A stretch of 64,000 bases of DNA, taken from assembly GCA_036936605.1 (NCBI GenBank), contig JAUPFV010000002.1, positions 255,833,305 to 255,897,304 on the forward strand, in the 5' to 3' direction. The notes under the pieces were generated by a model. That model saw only the letters and a program-made list of their open reading frames with translations. It ran no database searches and was not told where the DNA came from. The DNA comes from Limnanthes douglasii subsp. nivea. Taxonomy: Eukaryota > Streptophyta > Magnoliopsida > Brassicales > Limnanthaceae. Made by a program: the position numbers and the translations under genes. Positions 1 through 10,659 of the stretch are shown here, piece after piece (position 1 is the stretch's first letter; each line of letters starts with the position of its first letter).

Positions 1-1063
1 CCTGCCTCAGGGTTGTATTAAAGACTTTGATACTTTTTGGGTGGCCTTTTGAAGGCAGTTTGTGGGGAGTAAGGAGCTGAAGGGCAATGGAGACACAATA
101 ATCCATTGTGCCCAAGAGCCAAATGAGTCGTTAAAGGAGTACATAAGTCGTTTTGTAAACACAAAGAATGGGTTGGCTGATTGCTTCGAACAGGTGGCAA
201 TAGCATCCCTAAGACAAGGTTTGAACCCAGGCAACCTGGCTGATTCGGTGACCAGGAAGAAAGCCATGACCTGGGGAGGATTGCTAAATCAAGTTGGCAA
301 GCAAATAAACGTTGATGAAACAAAAAAGACCAGGGTGCACAGACAGGTGAGATCCACCCCGGTGGCACCAACTCCAAATCAAAACCAGTCCGGGAATAGA
401 GCAAGAGAAACCGGACAAGGGCATGGTAGAGGAAAAGCTCAGTCCCAGCCAGCTGCTCCTGCTCAAAGTCAACAATCCAGAAACAAAAGAGGGCCATGGG
501 TCCAACCGGAGTGGTTCGCAGAACTTAAAGAAAGCGTGGCCACCATTTTTGATAAAACAAAAGATGAGGTACACTACCGGAGACCGGCAACCTTGCAGTC
601 TCCCAGAGAGCATCGTAACAACTCCTTTTGCTAATACCACAATGATATTGGCCATACCACTGATGATTGCATAGCATTGAAACAAGAGGTACAAAACTTG
701 ATTGAAAGGGGAAAGTTAGGTGCATACGTTAAAAGAAAAGGAGGCAACAGGCCTCACAACACTCACCGGGTTGGTCCAAGTAATGCCGCCCCAGAGGGGG
801 CCATGGTAATAGTTGAAAGGTTTGATGTGGAATCCGAATACTTGGATCCTGATCCAACGCGAAATAAGGTGGGTGCCATAGAAGAGCATTCTAAGACAGT
901 CTCCGGGCTCATTAAATTCTTCGAGTCACTGACGATTTTCGGAGGGGACACAATGACTGTTCCTACTGCTTCTTCAAGAAAGAGGCATGTTCATAATTTA
1001 GCCTCCCAGCCGCATGACATCCTATCAATCTCCAAAATCATTCCCATTCATAGTCTTCGATGA
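1..1063 (+). pseudogene. Tat-1 gag, C-terminal part, interrupted
   Basis: This encodes the C-terminal part of a retrotransposon Gag, the capsid-like RNA-binding protein. Frame 2 runs from 62 to a TAA at 632-634 and resumes to 1063. The first section holds the Gag core pattern (SLKEYISRFVNTKNGLADCF, then LRQGLNPGNLADSV). The second has YHNDIGHTTDDCIALKQEV and LIERGKLGAYVKR, the degenerate CX(n)H-type segment usual before the Tat protease. The TAA splits what is continuous in related elements. Tat-2 carries the homologous block at 23767-24728. The protease continues in another frame from 1014, so gag and pol either use a frameshift or one frame has decayed. Confidence 0.85.
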
Positions 1064-1622
1064 GGATGATTTGAGAGATATTGCTGGCCCTCATGAGGAT
1101 GTTGTTGTTATAGGAGCATCTATAGGGGGCAATGAGATAAGACGAATTTTGGTGGATACTGGAAGCTCTGCCAATATCCTCTTTTTAAACACCTACAAGA
1201 AAATGAAAAATCCAGCTGTGATTCAGAAGTCGGACAGATCGATTGTGGGTTTTACGGGCAGCTCAGCCGATGTGATCGGGGAGTTTGAAGAAGAAGTGTT
1301 ATTGGGCAGGGGCCCTTTCAAGAAAATGGTTAGAATACTCTTCATTATGGTGGATTGTCCCACTTGCTATAATGCTATTCTAGGGAGATCTTGGCTCTCT
1401 AGGATGCATGCGGTGGCTTCGAAAGTCCACCAGTGTTTAAAGTATGCTGTTCAGGGACAGGTTGGGGTTGTCCGGAGCAGCTAAAATATTGCAAGAGAAT
1501 GCTATGCCACTGCCTTGGCTCCACGAACGCTGGGGGCATTCCGTATAAATGATCAATAGCAGTTTGAGGGCCTTTCTGGGGGTGAGGGTGAAATTGATGA
1601 CCCCAGAGAGACCCCTGAAGTA
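1014..1622 (+). pseudogene. Tat-1 aspartic protease and linker
   Basis: Retroviral-type aspartic protease that would release mature Gag and Pol proteins. The active-site motif is LVDTGSSAN near residue 45 of the frame opening at 1014; YNAILGRSWL, the flap and C-terminal signature, follows near residue 120. The frame ends at TAA 1482-1484 and again at TAG 1557-1559. The second stop falls in the same alignment column as a TAA in Tat-2 (25330-25332). Downstream, IPIEEVE leads into the RT frame without a frame change. The stops make this copy non-functional unless they are read through. Confidence 0.85.
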
Positions 1623-4397
1623 TTGATTCCGATTGAAGAGGTTGAAACACACTACTTGGAAGAAGGAAAAAGTGTCAAGATAGGGTCCAAAATGCCACCA
1701 ATGCTGAAAGAAGGAATGTTGAAATTCTTGAAAGACCATCAGCACGTTTTTGCCTGGTGCAATGCTGATGTAACTGGAGTTCCATCAGAGGTAATTTCCC
1801 ATCACCTATCTGTCCGGAGAGATGTGGCGCCAGTGGTACAAAAGAGGAGAGCTTTCTCAAAAGAAAAGGCTGATGTCATAGTGCAAGAGGTTGACAGACT
1901 CACAAAGATGGGGCACATTAAAGAATCTCAATACCCTGTGTGGACTGCCAATCCTGTCTTAGTAAAAAAGAAGAATGTCAAATGGCGTATGTGCATTGAC
2001 TTCACAGACCTCAATCGAGCTTGTCCAAAAGACTTGTATCCGGTCCCCCGGATAGATCAGTTAGTAGACTCTACTTCTGGGAACAAGCTACTCTCCTTCA
2101 TGGATGCCTTCTCCGGGTACAATCAGATCCAAGTAGATCCAAAAGATCAAGAGCATACTACGTTTGTCACTGATATGGGTCTACATTGCTACAAGGTGAT
2201 GCCCTTTGGCTTGAAAAATGCTGGGGCTACTTATCAAAGGTTAGTCAACAAGGCATTTGCTGATCAAATTGGAAGAAATATGGAGGTTTACATTGACGAT
2301 ATGATGGTGAAAAGCGTGGATGAGCAGTTGCACTTGTCCGACCTCCAAGAGACTTTTGCCAACTTGGCCAGAGTAAATTTGAAACTAAACCCTGAAAAGT
2401 GTGTGTTCGGAGTGCAGTCCGGGAAGTTCTTAGGGTATATCATAAGTGAGCATGGAATACAGCCCGACCCGGACCAACTCAATGCTTTGTTCCAAATGGA
2501 GCCTCCTCGAAACATTAAAGAAGTACAGCGATTAACGGGGATATTGGCTGCCTTGAACAGATTCATCTCCAGGTCTTCGTACATGTGTGCTCCATTTTTT
2601 CACACCTTGAGGGGTGCAAAGGGGTTTGAATGGACACCACAGTGTAATGAAGCATTTAATAAAATCAAGAAACATCTTTCCTCTCCCAAGACTTTGTTCA
2701 AACCGGTTGATGGGGAGACTCTCTTTGTATATCTGGCTGTTTCAAGTTGTGCCATCAGTGCTGTGCTAGTAAAGGAGGTTGATGGGCATCCTCACCTAGT
2801 GTACTACATCAGGAAAAGCTTGATTGATGCTGAGAGGCGTTACTTGAAACTCGAAAAACTGGCATTGGCCTTGGTAATAGCTGCAAGAAAAATGAGGCCC
2901 TACTTCCAGGCTCATCCTATCATTGTCCGAACGTCCTTCCCTTTAAAGAATGTCCTTCAAAAAACAGACATTTCAAGCAGAATGACAAAGTGGTCAGTAG
3001 AGTTGGGGGACTTTGACATAGACTTTGCTCCCCGGACAGCGGTAAAAGCCCAAGCTGTGGCTGATTTTCTGGTTGAATTCCACTCTGACAGGGATTCGGA
3101 GCAGCCTACTGATTCAAAAGACAAGAAAGTGTGGATTGTCCGAACAGACGGAGGGTCTAGTACCATGGGATCTGGGGCAGGAATATGTCTCACTTCCCCC
3201 TACGGGGACAACATGTACCAAGCTATTTGTTTTGCTTTCAGGGCATCCAATAATGAGTCCGAGTACGAAGCAGCCATAGCTGGGTTAAAGTTGGCCTATA
3301 TCTGTGGAGCTAAAAGGGTCAAGCTACTAAGTGACTCCCAGTTGCTTGTCCACCATGCCTTGGGCCTATCAGAGGCTAGAAAGGAGCAATTGGTCAAGTA
3401 TTTACTCCTCCTAAAAAATGAAGCGTTAAAGTTTAAAGCTGTTGTCTATGAGCACATCCCCCGGGCAGAAAATGAGCTAGCAGATTCATTGGCAACGATA
3501 GCATATACGGAGTCCTACCCATGGATCCATGTGCTTGAAAGCCCTTCTATTGAACTTGGTGAAGGTGGAAAAGAGGAAGTCTTTGAAATACAGGTACATC
3601 GGCCTCAAGATTGGAGGTCTCCTCTTATACAATATCTGTCTGGTGGTATCGTGCCCTTGGATAAAACACAAGCCAGAACATTGAAACACAGGGCTCGTGG
3701 TTTCATTATGATTAGAGAAGTCTTGTACAAAAATTCCTACAGCAAACCTCTCCTACGTTGTTTAGGGGATCATGAGTCACAAATGGTTCTCTCCGAATTG
3801 CATGATGGTGAGGGATCAGCCCATTGTGGATTTAGAGCTTTGACAAGAAGAGTGTTACTCTCCGGATATTATTGGCCATCAATCATGAAAGATGCTAAGG
3901 AGCTGGTGAGAAGGTGTGACCCATGCCAGAGGTACAGCAATGAAATTCATGTACCAGCCATTCCTTTGGAATCAATTTCTGAGCCCATCCCTTTTGCTCG
4001 ATGGGGATTGGACTTGGTTGGACCTCTCCCTGTGGCTTCCGGAGGGCGTAAAACCATAATTGTGGCCATCGATTACTTTTCAAAGTGGGTAGAAGCAGCT
4101 CCCCTAGCAGGGACAACCTCAAAAGCTGTCATAAAATTCATTATGTCCAACATATGTTGCAGATTCGGTGTCCCACAGAAGATAACAACAGATAATGGGC
4201 CACAGTTTGACAATAAAGAGATGGCAAGCTTCTGTACCTCAAGAGGTATTCAGCACTGCTTTTCTTCACCTTTCCACCCACAAGCCAATGGGCAAGTTGA
4301 AGTGGCTAATAGAACAATACTGTCCGGTTTAAAGAAGAATTTAGAAGGGGCTGCTGGAAAATGGCCTAGTTATCTACAAGAAGTCTTGTGGGCCTAA
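1623..4397 (+). CDS. Tat-1 reverse transcriptase-RNase H-integrase, long open frame
   Basis: This 924-residue open frame contains the replication and integration enzymes. RT comes first, with FMDAFSGYNQI, VMPFGLKNAGATYQ and the YIDD catalytic box. A connection segment follows (TKWSVELGDFDIDFAPRT), then RNase H with RTDGGSS, SNNESEYEAA and LLSDSQ. Integrase follows with an H-H-C-C zinc finger (GSAHCGFRAL to RRCDPCQRY), then D (WGLDLVGPLP), D (TDNGPQFDN) and E (NGQVEVANRT). All key residues appear intact. The first residue listed is an internal Met, since the frame is open further upstream. The TAA at 4395-4397 truncates integrase. The C-terminal part is in the same frame after it. Confidence 0.93.
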   Translation: MIPIEEVETHYLEEGKSVKIGSKMPPMLKEGMLKFLKDHQHVFAWCNADVTGVPSEVISHHLSVRRDVAPVVQKRRAFSKEKADVIVQEVDRLTKMGHIKESQYPVWTANPVLVKKKNVKWRMCIDFTDLNRACPKDLYPVPRIDQLVDSTSGNKLLSFMDAFSGYNQIQVDPKDQEHTTFVTDMGLHCYKVMPFGLKNAGATYQRLVNKAFADQIGRNMEVYIDDMMVKSVDEQLHLSDLQETFANLARVNLKLNPEKCVFGVQSGKFLGYIISEHGIQPDPDQLNALFQMEPPRNIKEVQRLTGILAALNRFISRSSYMCAPFFHTLRGAKGFEWTPQCNEAFNKIKKHLSSPKTLFKPVDGETLFVYLAVSSCAISAVLVKEVDGHPHLVYYIRKSLIDAERRYLKLEKLALALVIAARKMRPYFQAHPIIVRTSFPLKNVLQKTDISSRMTKWSVELGDFDIDFAPRTAVKAQAVADFLVEFHSDRDSEQPTDSKDKKVWIVRTDGGSSTMGSGAGICLTSPYGDNMYQAICFAFRASNNESEYEAAIAGLKLAYICGAKRVKLLSDSQLLVHHALGLSEARKEQLVKYLLLLKNEALKFKAVVYEHIPRAENELADSLATIAYTESYPWIHVLESPSIELGEGGKEEVFEIQVHRPQDWRSPLIQYLSGGIVPLDKTQARTLKHRARGFIMIREVLYKNSYSKPLLRCLGDHESQMVLSELHDGEGSAHCGFRALTRRVLLSGYYWPSIMKDAKELVRRCDPCQRYSNEIHVPAIPLESISEPIPFARWGLDLVGPLPVASGGRKTIIVAIDYFSKWVEAAPLAGTTSKAVIKFIMSNICCRFGVPQKITTDNGPQFDNKEMASFCTSRGIQHCFSSPFHPQANGQVEVANRTILSGLKKNLEGAAGKWPSYLQEVLWA

Positions 4398-4847
4398 CGG
4401 ACAACACCTGGGGCTGCAACACAAGAATCCCCTTTTGCCTTGGTCTATGGAATGGATGCAGTAGCCCCCATAGAGAAGACACTCCCCTCCTTTCGTGTTC
4501 ATAACTTCTCCGGACAGGCTAATGAGATGGCAATTAGAAATCAGCTTGATTTGATCGAAGAAAGACGGGTGAAAGCTCATCTTAGAATGGCACACTATCA
4601 GGGCTTGATGAGAAGCAGGTTTGCTTCTAAAGTTAAAAGAAGAGATTTTCAACCAGGAGATAAAGTATTAAGGAAAGTTTTCTTGCATACTAAGGAAAAG
4701 CTCTTCGGAAAGCTAGCCCCAACTTGGGAGGGTCCATATACTGTGGTTGAAAGAATCAAGCCTGGGACATACTGGTTGGAAGACAAAGATGGCAGGGTTT
4801 TAACTCACCCTTGGAATATTGAACACCTTCGAATGTACTTGGAATAA
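4398..4847 (+). pseudogene. Tat-1 integrase C-terminal segment after a premature stop
   Basis: Same frame as the RT-integrase frame, separated only by the TAA at 4395-4397. It encodes the conserved integrase tail: FALVYGMDAVAPIE, LDLIEERRVKAHLR, RDFQPGDKVLRKVF and the chromatin- or DNA-binding end GTYWLEDKDGR followed by HPWNIEHLR. Tat-2 has the homologous tail at 28150-28612 and also has a stop (TAG) one codon earlier in the alignment, probably a decayed Trp codon. The natural polyprotein end is the TAA at 4845-4847. Confidence 0.88.
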
Positions 4848-5300
4848 AACTTGTGTAAATATTTACTTGTTTAAACATCCAAGTAAATATTTGGGGGCAT
4901 ACCTTCCCCTCTTCGGTGGCACGGAGAGCTTTCAATGAAACTTGGTGCTTTCTTCAAAATTCTCTAAGTATTTTCAAAATTTTGTCTCTTATCATACTAC
5001 CCGGGTTAAAAGATCTAAGGGCTATTTAAATTCTAGCCGGAAAGTCTTAATACTCTCACAATACAATAAAACTACTTAAACTCCAGCTATTTAAACAAAT
5101 AATGAAAGAAGAGGATGCTTGAGCAAAATAAAATATTCATTCAACTTCTTAAAACTGCCTTGGCCTTCCAAGGACTTTTTAAACAAGTTTGGGCACAGTA
5201 CAAAAATCTGTCCGAATAATACGGACACCATCACAAAAAGAGTGCCTTGGCCTTCCAAGGACTTTAGTTCGAATAAAAGATAAACAAAATAAATTATAAG
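4848..5300 (+). other. Spacer between convergent pol and antisense gene, with two palindromes
   Basis: Non-coding stretch where sense pol ends and the antisense gene ends. It contains two copies of the 16-bp imperfect palindrome CCTTGGCCTTCCAAGG at 5158-5173 and 5245-5260. Each is followed by ACTTT, about 87 bp apart. The same pair occurs in the same place in Tat-2 (29087-29102 and 29117-29132). A conserved 'ttgggggcat'-type stretch lies just after the pol stop. A role in transcript ending or RNA structure is inference. Confidence 0.7.
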
Positions 5301-6848
5301 TTAAGGTTGAGCCTTTGAAGATGGCTCACCCTCATTTGCTTTCTTGCCCTTGATGTCGCTCTTCTCTTCGACTATCTTCTTACCCTTAGGGTCAATTTCT
5401 TCCTCACCTGGGCTCTCTCCGGTTTCCTCTTCATCACCGGACGAAGACTCACTGGAGTACCCCTCATCAACCATGGTCCAGTATGGGAGATCATCATCAT
5501 CCACATAGCGCCATAATTCCCCTAATCTCCTCTTCGGGAATTTCTCGTGAAACAGGAGGACCATATCAGACTTCACCTTTTGGATCATTAGCTCCTCGCT
5601 TTGGATCATCTCCCTGGCATAGGCGTTGATCTTGGCCTTGATCATGGCCTCTTGATCCCTCACCAAAGCAGCCTTTTCTTCAGTAGCCTGAGTCACTGCG
5701 TTCTCTAAAGCAATTTTGTCAATGGTCAGGTTGGTGACGAGCTTCTCCCTGGCTGTAGTTTCTCCCCTTGAGATTGTCAGGTCCTTCTCTAGTCCGGACA
5801 GCTTGGCCCGGAGATCTTTTATGGTCTCCTCCAAAGAAGCAACTTTTGTGTTGTTTTCATCTTGATTCTTCTTTAGTTGGTCATTTGCCTCCTTGAGCAA
5901 ATCAACCTTATTGGCAGCAGTCCGGAGGTCCTCGGACAGTTTTTCCTTCTCAGACCTGAGGTCTTTGATGGTGTCTGCCTGACTTCGGACTTGCCTTTCC
6001 AAAGTAAGCACTGGTTGTACATTGCTAAGAAGAGAGTGGGCTATAATATCTTTCTCGCTAGAAACCATGAAAGTCTTACCGTTAAAATTGACTGTGTTGG
6101 AGCTGCTCGGAGGGATGTAGGGCCCTGCGAACTCGTCACGGGGCAGGCCCAGAAAATATTCACCAAGTCCACCCAGACCGGTGATGTCCATTTCATCCAA
6201 GTTAAGCTCCCCCCCCCTCAACTTCATCTGTATGGAATTCCTTTGGAATCTCCTCTTGAAAGTCCCTTGGGATCTCTTCGGCCAATGTTGGGTCAGTAGG
6301 GAAAGAGGGCTCCGGGTCCTGGAGAGCAATCTCATCTCCTTGGGAAGTCTTTTTCTTCTTAGCTTCCCTGTCAGCACCTCCACTTGCTTGCTTGCGAGTC
6401 CTCTTTGAAGCTCTTGAGGGTTTTGGGAGATTCACTTCCTGCTTTTCGCTCTCCTGCTCCACCACTTGTAAAAGGGCTGCATCAATTTGAACCTGGGCCA
6501 GTCCTTCTGTGTCTGTTGGGGCCTCCTTCTCAGTATCACCTTCCGCCTTCTTTCCTTTCTTCTTTTTGCCTTTCATTTTGCTTGGGGCTTTGGCCCGAGC
6601 AGGCAAATAGAGTGTCCCATCCAGCTCATGGGACCTTCTTAGCACAATGTCTTCATCAGGCTGGGTGGCAAGCTCTTCCCAGGATAGGTCTCTCCGACCT
6701 GTTGTGTTCCACAGATGGGACCTTGCTAGGTTTCCAGTGGTAAAGGCCTTGTGGAAACGGTTCTCCCAGTTCTCTGCAGCCCATGCGTTGATTTTTCCAC
6801 AGGTAGTCTGTCCGGCCTTCAGGTAGTCCCCGAATTCCTTTGGCAACT
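5301..6848 (-). CDS. Tat-1 antisense gene (aORF), exon 2, with one frameshift
   Basis: Second exon of the antisense gene. From 6848 leftwards it encodes a segment beginning LPKEFGDYLKAGQTT, then a lysine-rich basic stretch, then a long predicted coiled coil (LERQVRSQADTIKDLRSEKE onward, about 200 residues of heptad-like charged sequence). It ends in an acidic serine-rich tail (SSESSSGDEEE). The reading frame switches within a run of nine C's on the plus strand (6209-6217), so the frame ending at about 6202 must join the frame open from 6383 down to the stop at 5301. Function is unknown; a coiled-coil partner protein is inference. Confidence 0.75.
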
Positions 6849-6926
6849 CTATTAAAACAAAAGAGAAATTGGTTAGTTCAAAGAAGAAAGGAGAGATTCG
6901 AACAGAAATTTAAAATAAAAACTTAC
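6849..6926 (-). other. 78-nt intron of the Tat-1 antisense gene
   Basis: On the minus strand the exon sequence GGAGTGACC meets GTAAGT, and 78 nt later TTTTAATAG meets AGTTGCC. Splicing joins phase 1 to phase 1 and yields a protein that aligns with Tat-2 across the junction. Tat-2 has a 78-nt GT-AG interval at the same place (30691-30768), also phase 1. In Tat-1 the unspliced frame hits a stop inside the intron; in Tat-2 it stays open. Confidence 0.8.
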
Positions 6927-8283
6927 GGTCACTCCTCCATCTACTCCTGAGGAGGCTTGGATTCTCTCCGGTCTTAATTTTCTTGCCATTTTCCCACGAG
7001 CCACTGACAAACAAGAATTGGCTCCTCCATTTGCTCTCCGACTCCAGGAGATCATCAACAGCTTTAAGATCGTTCCCCATGTTGAAATGGTAGAAGGGGA
7101 ACTGATGGTGCTTGCACAGGTTGGCACCTGCAGCGAACTCTTTCATAGGAAGAGGGATCCCGGATAGCTTGGATGCCATTATGCATGACATCAAGGTGAA
7201 CCAACCATTGGGGCTTAACGGTGATGGGCAGAGTTTGACCAAGTGAAAGTAGCGCACTATCTCCGGGTCCAGTGGGAACCTGAGTCCCCAGTTGAATAGC
7301 TCCGTAAAGAAGACTATTTCATTCTTTTTACAATCCATCGGGGTCTCCGGATCGATGGGGATCCTTATCTTTACGTTCTCAGGGATCCCCCACTTTGTGC
7401 GCAATCTACCCAGATCTGAAGTATGGATGAACGCATACTTGGGCTTCAGCAAGGCCAAAAGATACTTGAACTCAACTTTGTGAAAGCATGGCCCCACTCT
7501 CCCTTCAAGGCTCTCCGGCAGGTCCGGACGCCTCAGATATAAGTCCTCTTTGCCCTTCTTGGCAACAACAATAGCAGTATCAGCCTGCCCGGAGGACTCA
7601 GACTCAAATCTAACCTCCTCAGTGGAGTCCTCCATCCTCTCCTCCATAATCGTTGGGGGAGCTTCAGTAGAAGTAGTCCGGGGAGGTTTGAGGCTTGGCA
7701 GAGCTGATCCTCCGGACTGTTGGCTGTCCGTATTTACTCGACTTCTCACCTCAATTTGAGTTGCTGAGGTAGAAGATTCCTTGGGGGGTAGTGGGATGCT
7801 GGCCTCTAGTCCTGACAACCTCTTCCGGGGACCCCTTATAGTTGCCCCAGACCCTGATTCACTATTTTTTGCCCCCGATTTCGAGGGTGTGTTTTTAGAA
7901 GAAAGCCCTTTGACCAACCGACTTGGCCTTTTCATGATTAACTTATCCGGGGAATGGTCAGAGTCAGACCCCATAGCAATGAAAGAAGATTTTTTCCTAA
8001 CACTTGTGACAGTAACTCCCGGTTCAACAGCAGGGATCGACTCCTGAACTGAGGAGCCAGATACTATGGGGGAGAGCGTTGAATGAAAGAGATTTTTGGG
8101 TTTTGTACCTTTGGAAGAAGATGAACCTCTATCAGATTCTGCGACAGAAGAGGCTGGTTTCTCAATAGGCGACGATGGTAGCCCTGCAGCAAGTCGTTTT
8201 TCCTTCTCGACTCTTTGAGCTTTCTCCAATTCCGAGAGGTTAAGCCAGCCGCCCTTGATCAGTGCTGTTATTGCTGTAAACAT
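6927..8283 (-). CDS. Tat-1 antisense gene (aORF), exon 1, PF04195-like domain
   Basis: First exon of a gene read against the retrotransposon. It starts at the ATG at 8283 (MFTAITALIKGGWLNLSELE), which is matched by MFTTKTDLIKEGWLNLSELQ in Tat-2. After a low-complexity serine-rich stretch comes a conserved domain with IRIPIDPETP, FNWGLRFPLDPEIV, LSPNGWFTLM and SGIPLPMKEF. This pattern (GLRFPL, PN.W, GIPP..F) is that of the plant family called putative gypsy-type transposon (Pfam PF04195), known as an extra antisense ORF in Tat elements. Its biochemical role is not established. A donor splice site follows at 6926. Confidence 0.82.
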
Positions 8284-8722
8284 AAACAGCCAAGGAAGTT
8301 TTGAAGTTCTAGAGAGATAAAGCTATGAGTGAAATTGCAGAGTGAAATTTGAAAGAGATAATGAGACAGTGAAAAGTGAATGAGAATTTATAGTAAATGT
8401 GAAAAGAAGGAGTTGATTCCTAGGAGAATCCGAAAAGTCGGGCAATGATTAAAAGACGGCGCTGATGTCATTAATGGCAATTAAAGAGGTAACTTGTTCG
8501 AGAAGGTGGAGCGAAATTCAAGGTGAAAAGACGGCTGGAGTGACCTATCAGAGAGTGACACGTGTCCCATTAACTCTGGCAAAAACCGTTTGGGATTCGT
8601 AACGTTCGATCTGTCCGGGTATACCCACAACTCTCTCCGGATTGAAAAACCACTTCCTAAATCGGACTGTTTTTCAGTTCTTTGACAAGGACGCTTGTTC
8701 AAACAACTAAAAAAGGGGCTCC
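8284..8722 (-). promoter_or_regulatory. Leader and probable promoter side of the Tat-1 antisense gene
   Basis: Non-coding DNA between the aORF start and the 3' LTR. It must hold the antisense 5' leader if transcription starts inside or near the LTR. The polypurine tract AAAAAAGGGG at 8709-8718, followed by CTCC, sits directly before the LTR and would prime plus-strand synthesis. No TATA box oriented for the antisense gene was convincing. Confidence 0.5.
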
Positions 8723-9183
8723 TGATGAGTCCGAATTCAGAACGCTCCCCGTAAGGGCAGACCAATGTAAATCTCCCCGGAAACCGGACAGACACTAAGA
8801 ACTCAAATCGGACAGGATTTGAGGACCGGACAGATGACTTCGAAAACTATGAGCCTGAGGCAGTTCGAACTATGACTAAAGTACTAAAAAACCTAAACAC
8901 TTTCTGACAAAGCTACCTGCCCACTTACTTAAAAACTCATGGGTCTTTAAACATGACCCGGGTCCATTAAATATGACCCGAAAGCCCATAAGGGCCCAAA
9001 TAACATACTATAAATACTCAACCACCAGCATTAACTTCTGGTAACAAAAATTAACTGCTGCCACGCTGCTTAATTCTCTCTCCACCTTGAAACACCCTTA
9101 CACCACCTTGAAACACCCTTACACCACCCTGAAACTCTACTTGAAATTACCAGCCTACCCTCAGGCTACTTTTATCCACACCA
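8723..9183 (+). repeat. Tat-1 3' LTR
   Basis: Starts TGATGAGTCC right after the polypurine tract and ends ..CACACCA at 9183. Boundaries come from comparison with the Tat-2 LTRs, which start TGATAGGG (19494) or TAATAGGG (32363) and end CACCA. A TATA box, TATAAATA, is at 9009-9016 and is shared with Tat-2. A 21-bp unit (CACCTTGAAACACCCTTACAC) is repeated about 2.5 times at 9082-9140. The 5' partner is outside the window. Confidence 0.7.
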
Positions 9184-9408
9184 GCTTTAACTACTAAAAA
9201 TATGCATTATTTTTTGAATGCATCTTCAGTTTATGCAGAAAAGAAAAATGCTTTAATATCTATCCCCATGTGATATCTCCTTTATCATTTTTTTATCTTG
9301 ATTAACTTAGACCATTTTGGCTTGCTTATGCTATAAATCAATTACTTTGATTAGAGAAGTTTTGTAAGTTTTGAACATTTGAATTGAATTTATTCACTTA
9401 TGGCTAGT
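9184..9408. other. Unassigned AT-rich spacer
   Basis: Between the end of Tat-1 and the first copia LTR. No ORF, no repeat shared with other parts of the window and no recognised element was seen. Confidence 0.5.
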
Positions 9409-9585
9409 TGTTAGAATATTCAGTGTATTAAGTTTCCTTGTATATGCCTCTAAGTTCTCTATATATTGAGAGCCTTACTTGGGTTTGCATTATAAAAAAA
9501 TAGTTCAATACAAAAAGGAACATTCCCTAATAAACACAAAACCCTAGCCGCTTCATGCGACTACTTCTGTCTTTGTTTTTAAACA
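9409..9585 (+). repeat. copia-A 5' LTR
   Basis: 177 bp, starting TGTTAGAATATTCAGTG and ending AAACA. It is immediately followed by the initiator-Met primer site. Near-identical copies are at 13997-14174 and 15667-15845. Confidence 0.92.
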
Positions 9586-9635
9586 TGGTATCAGAGCACG
9601 TGTGATTCTGGGAATTCTGAACATCCTCAACAAAG

Positions 9636-10532
9636 ATGGCTGGCAATAAAGTCGTGGTCAGTCAAATCCCTGATGAATTAACAATGCAGATTGCTCCCAT
9701 TCTGAGAAATAGTCTCAGAACACAACAACAAACAACTAACCCCGAGAATTTATCCCTAGGGATTAAACTCGGTGGTGACAACTATGCCCTATGGGCAAAC
9801 CTGATGAAGAAAGCAATTGGGGGAAGAGGGAGAGGTTCTCACATTAAAGGGTAGCCAACACCTCCATCCAAAACTGACAACACATATACAAGGTGGGAAC
9901 AAGATGATCAATGTGTTTTCACATGGATTATCCAGAATCTTGAATCCAGCTTGGTGAATAATGTCTCGTAATATCCCACTGCAAAAGCCCTCTGGGATGG
10001 GTTAGCCACCACATACGGTTCTGGTACATATTCGTTACAGGTGTTTGACCTTCATAAGAGGGCTAATTCATTAAGGCAAGGGTCCGATACACTAGAAGAC
10101 TTGTGGAACAAACTGCAGAACATATGGATGTCTATAGATATGCAAGATCCGAACCCTATGAAAGACCCAGAAGACATTCAGATTTACAATAAGAAGATTC
10201 AAGAACAAAGACTCCATCAATTGCTAATGGTGATTAATGACAAGCTGGAACCAGTCAAGAGAGATATCCTGAAAAACGATCCTCTTCCTTCCGTGGAAAC
10301 AACATATGCTACAATACGAAGGGAAGTGCCCAAGCTTAATATACTAAAATCAAGTTCTTCTGATAGTGACTCGATTGAAATTGGAATGGGTTTGGCTGCT
10401 AAATATTCTGCGCAGAGGTTTAAATTGCGAACCAAAGAGAAAGAAGATAAATCCAAGTTGTATTGCACTCATTGTGGGATGAAGAAACACACTAAAGAGA
10501 CATGTTTCCAGCTGGTTGGCTATCTAGAATGA
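9636..10532 (+). pseudogene. copia-A Gag, broken
   Basis: Gag nucleocapsid precursor. The first piece (MAGNKVVVSQIPDELTMQI, then NPENLSLGIKLGG and NYALWANLMKKA) stops at TAG 9852-9854. The frame continues with conserved residues to a long block from 10041 (DTLEDLWNKLQNIWMSID, then LPSVETTYATIRRE). A zinc knuckle CTHCGMKKHTKETC has the C-X2-C-X4-H-X4-C spacing. The stop at 10530 lies after the knuckle. The homologous gag in copia-C (15896-16690) lacks the early stop at 9852 and has a different set of stops, so the two decayed independently. Confidence 0.87.
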
Positions 10533-10659
10533 TGGGAGGACGGTCATAAGGAGAAACATAACCAGCGTTTCAGATCTAATGTCAAACGGGCTTCGTCTAC
10601 AAGTGATGGTGAAGATCTGACTAAAAATGAGTAAGGAAGTGGCACTTGTTTTTTGAGGA

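Larger units (their letters stand above)
1..9183 (+). mobile_element. Tat-lineage Ty3/gypsy retrotransposon Tat-1, 5' end off-window
   Basis: The order gag, protease, RT, RNase H, integrase, then a long antisense gene and an LTR is that of the plant Tat branch of Ty3/gypsy (Retand/Grande-like). The window opens inside gag, so the 5' LTR and primer site are missing and no TSD can be tested. The pol reading frame is mostly open but carries several stops and one gag/pol frame change, so this copy is probably not autonomous. Its proteins align along their length with Tat-2 (19494-32733) and Tat-3 (34228-57657). Confidence 0.9.

Noticed and set aside
5877..6743. Plus-strand ORFs opposite the Tat-1 antisense gene
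   Set aside because: They show no conservation with Tat-2, whereas the minus-strand reading does. They are shadows.
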